51,392 nucleotides of DNA from assembly GCF_003600155.1 (NCBI RefSeq), contig NZ_QWLD01000013.1, positions 1-51,392 of the forward strand. The letters run 5' to 3'. This document shows positions 15,741 through 22,760 of this stretch, piece after piece (position 1 is the first letter of the stretch; the number at the start of each line of letters is the position of its first letter). Origin of the DNA: Nesterenkonia muleiensis (GTDB lineage: Bacteria; Actinomycetota; Actinomycetes; Actinomycetales; Micrococcaceae). The notes below the pieces were generated by a model. It saw nothing but the letters and a program-made list of their open reading frames with translations. It made no database searches and had not been told where the DNA came from. Made by a program: the position numbers and the translations under genes.

Positions 15741-17012
15741 ATGGTACTTCCGATTGGTGTGATTGCTGATGACTTCACCGGAGCGACAGATATAGCAAGT
15801 TTCATCGTCGAATCAGGTCTGCGCACTGTACAGCTGAACAACCCCGAGTCGCTGCCGGAGGAGTTGGCAACTGACGTTGTGGTGATCAGTCTCAAGACGC
15901 GCTCCATTCCGGTGGAAGATGCGATACAGCAGAGCCTGAAGGCGTTGGAACTCCTTCAGCAGGCTGGTGCCGAACGGGTGATTTTCAAATACTGTTCCAC
16001 TTTCGACAGCACGCCTCAGGGCAATATTGGGCCTGTCACTGACGCGCTGTTGGAGAAGCTTGACGACAAGTTCACCGTAGTAGTGCCGTCCCTGCCGGTT
16101 AACGGACGCACCGTCTACCGCGGTCACCTCTTTGTCCATGAGCAGTTGCTTCAGGATTCCAGCATGCGCCATCATCCTGTGACCCCCATGACAGACTCAA
16201 GCCTGGTCCGTCTCATGGAGGCGCAGAGTTCTGGAGCGGCCACGGTTATTTCCTTTGAGGTGGTAGAAAAAGGTGAGGAGGCCGTGCGGGCTGCTCTGGA
16301 GGATGCCCGTCGTGGCGGCATCCGGTACGCGGTGATCGACGCGATGACGGATCAGCACCTGGAGATCATCGGCGCAGCGGTGCAGCACCTCAGACTGGTG
16401 ACTGGCGGCTCCGGTCTGGGATTCGGCATGGCCCAAGCATTGTCAGAACACACGACCGCACAGCAAGGAAATGCCGCCGAGTGGGAGTTCTTGGACGGGC
16501 CGGGGGTGGTGCTGTCTGGTTCATGTTCGGAGATGACCAATGCGCAGGTGTGCTTCTACCGAGAGGTCGCGCCTGCTCATGAGATCACTCCCCACCGGCT
16601 CTTCTGGGATGCCGAAGCTTACCGCGACCAAGTTGTGGAATGGGTACTCGCCAACAACCGCCACGAGGCACCTCTGGTTTACGCCACAGCGCCAGCAGAG
16701 AAAGTCAGGCAGTTACAAGCCGAGTTTGGCGCGGAGCCGCTGTCAGAGGCGATAGAGAGTTTCTTCGGATCAGTTGCTGCAGAGTTGCGCAAGCACGGCG
16801 TTCAGCGTTTCATCGCTGCGGGAGGAGAAACCTCCGGCGCGGTGACCCAGGCCCTTGGCATCCCTGGATTCCAGGTAGGGCCGCAGATCGCCCCGGGAGT
16901 GCCTTGGACCAGAAGCCTGGACGGGACACTGGATCTTGCTCTGAAGTCAGGCAACTTCGGCAGTGCCGACTTCTTCTCCATCGCAGAGCAAATGGCCGTG
17001 GGGGCACGCTGA
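15741..17012 (+). CDS. otnK: Four-carbon acid sugar kinase OtnK (DUF1537)
   Basis: A 423-residue kinase of the DUF1537 family. The N-terminal domain begins VIADDFTGATDIA, the acid-sugar-binding signature, with YCSTFDSTPQGNIGP further on. The C-terminal nucleotide domain has AAGGETSGAVTQALG, QIAPGVPW and LKSGNFGSADFF. OtnK phosphorylates 3-oxo-tetronate at O-4 in threonate/erythronate breakdown. OtnI next to it indicates that isomerisation of the 2-oxo acid precedes phosphorylation. The start at 15741 follows AGAGAGGTCAGGACGT; the longer open frame begins inside dctP. Confidence 0.9.
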   Translation: MVLPIGVIADDFTGATDIASFIVESGLRTVQLNNPESLPEELATDVVVISLKTRSIPVEDAIQQSLKALELLQQAGAERVIFKYCSTFDSTPQGNIGPVTDALLEKLDDKFTVVVPSLPVNGRTVYRGHLFVHEQLLQDSSMRHHPVTPMTDSSLVRLMEAQSSGAATVISFEVVEKGEEAVRAALEDARRGGIRYAVIDAMTDQHLEIIGAAVQHLRLVTGGSGLGFGMAQALSEHTTAQQGNAAEWEFLDGPGVVLSGSCSEMTNAQVCFYREVAPAHEITPHRLFWDAEAYRDQVVEWVLANNRHEAPLVYATAPAEKVRQLQAEFGAEPLSEAIESFFGSVAAELRKHGVQRFIAAGGETSGAVTQALGIPGFQVGPQIAPGVPWTRSLDGTLDLALKSGNFGSADFFSIAEQMAVGAR

Positions 17013-17827
17013 TGCGAGGTTTCGCAGCGAACATTAGCACCATGTTCACCGAACTGCCGTTTCTTAAGAGGTTCCAGGCGGCAGCTTCGGCAGGGTTCTC
17101 TGGAGTGGAATGCATGTTCCCCTATGGACACGATGCCTCCGTGCTGGCTCATGCCCGGGAAGATGCCGGGGTCCAGCATGTGCTGATCAACGCTCCCGTG
17201 GGGTCAACTGGTGCTACCCATTGGGGATATGCGGCACTGCCCGGCTCTGATGCCGACTATGAGAGGAGTCTGCAGCATGCTGTGGAATATGCCCAGACCC
17301 TGGGGTGCCCTCGAATCCACGTGATGGCAGGAGTGACCGATGGCGGCAGCGAGGCCGAGACACGCTATATCCGTCGGCTCCAGCACGCCGGAAGCTATGC
17401 GGCCGAATTCGGCATTGACATCCTCATAGAGCCGATCAATACCTTTGATGTTCCCGGATACTTTCTCAGCGACGTTCCCCGGGCACTCTTGATGCTCGAG
17501 AAGATCGATCACCCGCATGTGAAGCTGCAGCTGGACATCTACCACGTCCAGATCATGACAGGCGGCCTGACCAGGTTGATTGAGATGGCCGCACCCGTTA
17601 CTGGACATGTACAGATCGCAGCAGTTCCTGCACGCGATGAACCCTGCGAAGGAGAGATTCATTACCCCTACATATTCACCCTGCTGGACGCCGTTGGATA
17701 CAACGGCTGGGTCGGGTGTGAATACCGCCCCAAGGCATCCACTGAGGTCGGGCTTGACTGGTTCGAACCATACAGGAGAGGAACAACAGGTGTTATGAAC
17801 GAGAGAAATTCAGGAGGATGCCGGTAG
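17012..17827 (+). CDS. otnI: 2-oxo-tetronate isomerase OtnI
   Basis: A 271-residue TIM-barrel isomerase of the hydroxypyruvate isomerase family. It begins FAANISTMFTELPFLKRF, with the FSGVECMFPY strand. The catalytic glutamates are in ILIEPINTFDVPGYF and in GWVGCEYRPK. KLQLDIYHVQIM supplies metal ligands. In the threonate/erythronate route OtnI converts the 2-oxo acid to the 3-oxo acid before OtnK acts. ATG at 17012 overlaps the otnK stop by one base (TGATG); the longer open frame is spurious. Confidence 0.88.
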   Translation: MRGFAANISTMFTELPFLKRFQAAASAGFSGVECMFPYGHDASVLAHAREDAGVQHVLINAPVGSTGATHWGYAALPGSDADYERSLQHAVEYAQTLGCPRIHVMAGVTDGGSEAETRYIRRLQHAGSYAAEFGIDILIEPINTFDVPGYFLSDVPRALLMLEKIDHPHVKLQLDIYHVQIMTGGLTRLIEMAAPVTGHVQIAAVPARDEPCEGEIHYPYIFTLLDAVGYNGWVGCEYRPKASTEVGLDWFEPYRRGTTGVMNERNSGGCR

Positions 17828-18444
17828 TGGCAGATGAGCAGACTCTGCGTCAGCAGATCGTCGAATTGGGAACCAGCTTGTTCCAACGCGGGTTTTCTGT
17901 GGGAAGCGCAGGCAACATCAGTGCTCGTATTGATGGAGGATACCTGATGACACCCACGAACTCATCCCTGGGGCGCCTGCGTGCTGATGCGCTTTCCGTG
18001 CTGAACGAAAAGTGGGAACATGTGGCAGGGCCCAGGCCCTCAAAAGAGGTGGTCATGCATCGTGCGACGTATCAGGCGCGTCCTGCGACTGCTGCAGTGG
18101 TGCATCTACACTCGACATACGTCACAGCGCTCAGCTGTCTCAACGGCGAAGCCGCCATACCTCCCCTGACACCGTATTTCATTATGCGCTTGGGCCGGGA
18201 GGTGCCCACGGTCCCCTACTACAAGCCAGGATCCGCGGAAATACTCGCCGATATCCTCGACGCGGCGGGCCGGGGGCCGGCGATCATTTTGGCCAATCAC
18301 GGCTCGATCGTGGCAGGCTCATCACTGGAGGATGCGGTCAACGGTGCCGAGGAGCTGGAAGTCTCAGCCCAATTGGCCTTTCTGGCGGACGGTCGGGATG
18401 TCCGCCCCCTGGCCGAAGCTGAAATTCAGGAGCTCCTCAGCTGA
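17827..18444 (+). CDS. otnC: 3-oxo-tetronate-4-phosphate decarboxylase OtnC
   Basis: A 205-residue class II aldolase/adducin-fold enzyme. [19 protein letters not shown] is the N-terminal phosphate loop. [11 protein letters not shown] carries the zinc histidines, SKEVVMH the acidic region, and [10 protein letters not shown] the C-terminal histidine. OtnC decarboxylates 3-oxo-tetronate 4-phosphate to dihydroxyacetone phosphate and CO2. I place the start at GTG 17827: AGGAGG (17812-17817) is 9 bases before it, and the GTG overlaps the otnI stop as TAGTG. The ATG at 17818 directly abuts AGGAGG, too close for initiation. The 3' end overlaps dcd by 8 bases, convergently. Confidence 0.87.
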   Translation: MADEQTLRQQIVELGTSLFQRGFSVGSAGNISARIDGGYLMTPTNSSLGRLRADALSVLNEKWEHVAGPRPSKEVVMHRATYQARPATAAVVHLHSTYVTALSCLNGEAAIPPLTPYFIMRLGREVPTVPYYKPGSAEILADILDAAGRGPAIILANHGSIVAGSSLEDAVNGAEELEVSAQLAFLADGRDVRPLAEAEIQELLS

Positions 18445-19015
18445 TCACAGTCCGGTGGAAGTTCTCGTGGCTGCGGCTTGCGGTGGGGCCGCGCTGACCC
18501 TGGTAGCGGGACTGGTGCGCCTTCGATCCATACCCCTTGGAGGCCGGGGAGGTCAGCCGGAAGAAGCACAGCTGACCGATCTTCGAACCCGGCCAGAGCT
18601 TGATCGGCAGGGTGGCCATATTGGACAGCTCCAAGGTGACCTGACCGGAGAAGCCTGGGTCGATGAACCCGGCCGTGGAATGGGTCAGCAGGCCCAGGCG
18701 GCCCAGTGAGGATTTGCCCTCCAGGCGGGCGGCGACGTCGTCGGGCAGGGTGACGGTCTCATAGGTGGCCCCGAGCACGAACTCACCCGGATGCAGCACA
18801 AAGGGCTCCTCGGGGTCGGCCTCCACCAGGCGGGTGAGGTCCGGCTGCTCCACCGAGGGGTCGATGTGTGCGTATTTGTGGTTGTCGAACAGCCGGAACA
18901 TCCGCTCCAGGCGCACATCCACGCTGGAGGGCTGGATCATTGAGTCATCCAGCGGGTCCAGCTGAATGCGGCCGGAGTCCAGCTCGGCGCGAATGTCATT
19001 GTCAGAAAGCAGCAC
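18437..19015 (-). CDS. dcd: dCTP deaminase (probably bifunctional with dUTPase)
   Basis: A 192-residue trimeric nucleotide enzyme. Motifs are [40 protein letters not shown] and the C-terminal [17 protein letters not shown]. Actinobacterial members of this length convert dCTP to dUMP, combining deamination and diphosphate release, and so supply dTMP synthesis. The start is GTG at 19015, with TAATTT 6 bases before it and no ribosome site (leaderless pattern). It diverges from the next gene with a 48-base gap. Confidence 0.92.
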   Translation of the reverse strand: MLLSDNDIRAELDSGRIQLDPLDDSMIQPSSVDVRLERMFRLFDNHKYAHIDPSVEQPDLTRLVEADPEEPFVLHPGEFVLGATYETVTLPDDVAARLEGKSSLGRLGLLTHSTAGFIDPGFSGQVTLELSNMATLPIKLWPGSKIGQLCFFRLTSPASKGYGSKAHQSRYQGQRGPTASRSHENFHRTVIS

Positions 19016-19063
19016 GGACCTAAATTACCAGCATGTCCAGCTGGTTGTGATGGGACAGGGCAG

Positions 19064-19993
19064 ATGTCACGGAAGAAGAAGCGGTCACGCGGGAATCCCG
19101 TGAAGAGCTCCAGACCCATAGGCAGCCCAGCCAAGAGGATTGACCAGGTGATCAGCGCCTGTGAACGGTGGCTCAGTGAAGGGAACAACACCACCGGCGG
19201 GGAGGCGGACCAGGGCATCGCTGAGAGGCACCGGGATTTGGCGGAAATCAGGCTGGTCACCGGGGTGGAGGACTTCCTGGACTGGCTCGGGGAGGGCCGG
19301 CACTGTTCTCCCGAGGGCGGGCTGCAGCGCAAAGACATCGCCCCTGTTGCGGCGATGATCGGCCTGAGCGTCAAGGGCACACACACCAAGCACGACGACG
19401 CCGGCCACCGCGTTGACCTGCCCGCTCTGGATCGGCTCTTTGATGACGACGTGTCAGCACCGCCTCGGCAGCACCCGGTCATGAGCATGTGGGAGGTGCC
19501 GGAGCTGACTGCCTGGTGGCAGGCGATGCAAGCTGTGGGCATCTTCTCCCGCAGCGGAACGCGGGTGCTGCCCGATCAGGGTGCTGAGCTCTTGCGCTCT
19601 ACCGACGAGCTTGAGGTCTTGGACATCCAGCAGGAGTTCCTGGCCGTCTTCGTCGAGAGGTTCTTCGCGGCCGAGGCTGAGCCCTTCCAACGCGATGACT
19701 TCTTCAGAAGCCTCGCGCCGCCGACCATCGCCGCGGCGGCGGCAGAACTGGTCGCTGCACTGTCCCGGGAGGAAGGGGAGCAGCAGCCCCAGCCCAGTGT
19801 TCAACAGCATGCCGGGCTCTTTGGTCTTCGGGCACGTATGCTGCTGAGACGTCTGGCTGATGTGGGGCTGCTGCGCGGCCAGGAGAGCGCTTACAGTGTT
19901 CCGCCCGGCCTGCGGCAAGCCATCGTGCAAGGGGTGCTCATGACGCGTGATGGGCATCTCGCGGAGGCTGATGAGGATGACGCTGAGGAATAG
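19064..19993 (+). CDS. Hypothetical protein, possible winged-helix content
   Basis: A 309-residue soluble protein with a strongly basic N-terminus (MSRKKKRSRGNPVKSSRP). The body has a motif pattern seen in uncharacterised actinobacterial proteins: EDFLDWLGEGR with LQRKDIAPVAAMIGL, then MWEVPELTAWWQAMQAVGI, and near the end LRARMLLRRLADVGLL followed by SVPPGLRQAI, which could be a winged-helix unit. No catalytic motif is visible. GGGACAGGG lies 4 bases before the ATG. I do not recognise a named family. Confidence 0.6.
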   Translation: MSRKKKRSRGNPVKSSRPIGSPAKRIDQVISACERWLSEGNNTTGGEADQGIAERHRDLAEIRLVTGVEDFLDWLGEGRHCSPEGGLQRKDIAPVAAMIGLSVKGTHTKHDDAGHRVDLPALDRLFDDDVSAPPRQHPVMSMWEVPELTAWWQAMQAVGIFSRSGTRVLPDQGAELLRSTDELEVLDIQQEFLAVFVERFFAAEAEPFQRDDFFRSLAPPTIAAAAAELVAALSREEGEQQPQPSVQQHAGLFGLRARMLLRRLADVGLLRGQESAYSVPPGLRQAIVQGVLMTRDGHLAEADEDDAEE

Positions 19994-20204
19994 CTCCGGC
20001 AGGAATCCTTGAAAGTCGCATTGCTCGGAGCGGACACCTCCCTGCCGTGTGCACGTTCGGCTGTGCTGAATACTCAGGAGCCGCTTTACTGGGAGACCGC
20101 ACCGGTGCACTGAGCGCATGCGCGTCGGCGTGCAGGCGTATTGTGGGGGAGGGGCTGAACCCAGGGCCCGGCAAGAAATCAGATACCCGCGGGAGGAGAT
20201 GCCT

Positions 20205-21167
20205 ATGGCGGCGGTGCTGTCCGGTTTCGCCGTGGTCTGGCTGATCATCGCGGTGGGCTATGTGCTGGGCAGGATCGGTGTCCTGGGCCCCGAGGCCCGG
20301 GTGGTGCTGTCCCGGGTGGCGTTCTTCGTGGCCTCGCCGTGCCTGCTGTTCATCACCATCTCTGGCTCCCCGATCCGCGAAGTGCTGGGTCCGCAGTTCG
20401 CCGTCGCCGCACTGAGCGCCTTCACCATGCTGGGGCTGTTCCTGCTGCTGGGCCGGTTCCTGCTGCTGCGGGGGCGCTCCGCAGCTGACCTGGTCATGGG
20501 CGGCATGAGCGCCTCGCTGGTCAACAGTGCGAACCTCGGCTTCCCGATCGCCGCCTATGTGCTGGGCGACATCAGCCTGGCCGCACCAGTGGTGATGTTC
20601 CAGCTGGCGCTCTACACCCCCATCTACGTGGGTCTGCTGGACCAGCTGAGCGCCCGGAAGGGCACGACGCAGCGGGTGCGCCCCCGTGCCCGCACCGAAG
20701 TGCTGCGCCGGCTCGCCCAGACACTGGTCAACCCGATGATCGTCGGGTCCGCGCTGGGTCTGCTGTTCTCCTGGCGCAGCTGGGAGCTTCCGGAGCAGCT
20801 TCATGAGTCGGTGGAGCTGCTGGCCGGGGCCTCCATCCCGCTGATGCTGCTGGCCTTCGGGCTTTCGCTGGTAGGCGCCCGTCCCCTCAACAAGGCGTCG
20901 GGGCGGCGTCGTGATGTGCTGATCGCCGCGGTGATCAAACTGCTGATCCACCCGCTGCTGGCCTATGTGATCGCGGCATTCCTGTTCAGGCTCGACGGGG
21001 TGATGCTGCTGGCCGCGGTGGTGCTGGCCTCGCTGCCCACCGCACAGAACGTGCTGGTGGCCGCCGTGCGCTACAGCACCGGCGAGACCATTGCCCGCGA
21101 CACCGTGCTGGTCACCACCATCCTGGGCATCCCCTCGATGGCTGTGGTCGCTGTGCTGCTGGCCTAA
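20205..21167 (+). CDS. AEC-family permease (auxin efflux carrier fold)
   Basis: A 320-residue permease with about ten membrane helices. VWLIIAVGYVLGRIGVLGPEA is the usual AEC start, and LVNSANLGFPIAAYVLGD the conserved helix-break region with an Asn-Leu-Gly-x-Pro motif. The second half is an inverted repeat ending SLPTAQNVLVAAVRY. Bacterial AEC proteins carry malate, malonate or similar acids. ATG at 20205 is chosen because GGGAGGAG ends 6 bases before it; an ATG six bases upstream is also in frame. The 211 bases before it hold a possible -10 TATTGT at 20139-20144 and no gene. Confidence 0.82.
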   Translation: MAAVLSGFAVVWLIIAVGYVLGRIGVLGPEARVVLSRVAFFVASPCLLFITISGSPIREVLGPQFAVAALSAFTMLGLFLLLGRFLLLRGRSAADLVMGGMSASLVNSANLGFPIAAYVLGDISLAAPVVMFQLALYTPIYVGLLDQLSARKGTTQRVRPRARTEVLRRLAQTLVNPMIVGSALGLLFSWRSWELPEQLHESVELLAGASIPLMLLAFGLSLVGARPLNKASGRRRDVLIAAVIKLLIHPLLAYVIAAFLFRLDGVMLLAAVVLASLPTAQNVLVAAVRYSTGETIARDTVLVTTILGIPSMAVVAVLLA

Positions 21168-22618
21168 CCGCTGAGCCGGTGCTCACGCATCTTGGCCGGC
21201 CCCTCCGGATCCTTGACCTTCAGCAGCAGAAGCAGCCCACAGATCAGCACCACGACGATGCCGACGATCAGCGCCTTGTCGGCATCCTCGATCTCAGCCT
21301 CCCGGCCCAGCATCACCGTCAGCAGGATCGCTGAGATTCCAGAGGTGAGGAAGCCGACCGAGCGGCCGGCGGTGGCGTAGAGCCCGAAGAGCTCGGCGGC
21401 CCGGTCCGGCGGGGCCAGCCGGCCCAGGAACGCGCGCGAGGAAGCCTGGGCAGGGCCGACGAACAGACACAGCGCCAGACCGAACACCCAGAACGCCGCC
21501 GTGGGAGTGACGGTGAGGCCCAACAGCTCACGTTCGACGTCGAAGAAATACATCACCACCCCCAGGACCACCAGTGAGGTCACCGAGAAGCGGATCACCG
21601 CCCGAGGGCCGAAAAGGTCGTCCAGGAATCCGCCGGCGATCGCGCCGGCTGCGGCCACCACGTTCCCGGCGATGCCGAAGAGCAGGATGTCAGCACTGGT
21701 GAACCCGTAGATGGTCACCCCCAGGATAGCCCCATAGGTGAACACCGCTGAGAGTCCGTCACGGTAGACGGCGGAGGACAGCAGGAACCAGAAGGTGTTC
21801 CGGTCCTCCTTCCACAGGCCGATGATCACCCGGACCAGGCGGCGGTAGGACTCGGCGATACTGACTTTTTCCGAAACATTGGCCTGATCGGCGGTGCGCA
21901 CCTTGGTCAGCAGCAGCGGCAGCGACCAGATCAGGAACCAGACCGCGCCGACCACCGCGACCAGGCGAATATTGAAGGCCTCGTCGGTGGGCAGGCCCAG
22001 CAGTCCTCCCTCGCCGGCGACCATCCCGAAATAGGCGATGGCCAGCAGGAAGATCCCGCCCAGGTAGCCTGCGCCCCACCCGATTCCGGACACCCGGCCC
22101 ATGCGCCGATGGTCGGAGATGTCGGTGATCATCGCGTTGTAGTTCAGGCTGGCGAACTCGTCGAACAGCGTCATGGTGGCCATCAGGGTCACCCCCAGCA
22201 GCAGGTAGCCGGTGTCCGGCTTGACGAAGAAGTGTGATGCGCACAGGACGATCACCAGCAGGGTGTTGACCCTCAGCCACAGCTGGCGCCTCCCGGCCTT
22301 GTCCGCGCGCTGGCCGATCACCGGGGCGGTGAGCGCGATGATGACTCCTGCGATGAGGTTCGCTGTGGTCAGGTACTGTGAACCCTGTCCGCCCGGGCCC
22401 ACGGCGTCGGCGATGTAAGTGCCGAAGACAAAGGTGACCATCAGCGCTGAGACCGTGGAGCTGCCCCAGCTCCACAGGCTCCACTTGACGATCAGCGATT
22501 TGTTCAGCGGCGCAGTGCTGGTCCCGGCGGCGGGCGCAGGTCCCGCTCGCCTCTCGGCGGACTCGCGTCCGCCTTCGCGCCCTAAAGGGGCTCCATCGGC
22601 TGCTGAGGCGCGGCTCAT
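21164..22618 (-). CDS. Atg22/UMF1-type MFS transporter
   Basis: A 484-residue, 12-helix transporter. KWSLWSWGSSTVSALMVTFVFGTYIADAV is the signature start of bacterial Atg22-like (UMF1) proteins. ITDISDHRRMGRVSGIGWGAGYLGG supplies the conserved SxxGxGxGYxGG segment, and RAFLGRLAPPDRAAELFGLYAT follows in the second half. Fungal Atg22 exports amino acids from the vacuole; the bacterial substrate is unknown. TACGAT lies 7 bases before the ATG (leaderless pattern). The 3' end overlaps the AEC gene by 4 bases, convergently. Confidence 0.82.
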   Translation of the reverse strand: MSRASAADGAPLGREGGRESAERRAGPAPAAGTSTAPLNKSLIVKWSLWSWGSSTVSALMVTFVFGTYIADAVGPGGQGSQYLTTANLIAGVIIALTAPVIGQRADKAGRRQLWLRVNTLLVIVLCASHFFVKPDTGYLLLGVTLMATMTLFDEFASLNYNAMITDISDHRRMGRVSGIGWGAGYLGGIFLLAIAYFGMVAGEGGLLGLPTDEAFNIRLVAVVGAVWFLIWSLPLLLTKVRTADQANVSEKVSIAESYRRLVRVIIGLWKEDRNTFWFLLSSAVYRDGLSAVFTYGAILGVTIYGFTSADILLFGIAGNVVAAAGAIAGGFLDDLFGPRAVIRFSVTSLVVLGVVMYFFDVERELLGLTVTPTAAFWVFGLALCLFVGPAQASSRAFLGRLAPPDRAAELFGLYATAGRSVGFLTSGISAILLTVMLGREAEIEDADKALIVGIVVVLICGLLLLLKVKDPEGPAKMREHRLSG

Positions 22619-22760
22619 GAAGCGAATCGTACCCCGGGCCTGTTAACATGGAGGGAACCTCCAGGAACATGGCCTAACTTTTGCCTTCTGCACCGGCCGC
22701 GTGCAAGGTAGTGCTTCGACCGTCCGTCCGTTGTTGTCAGAACGTTGAAAGGGTACCTCT

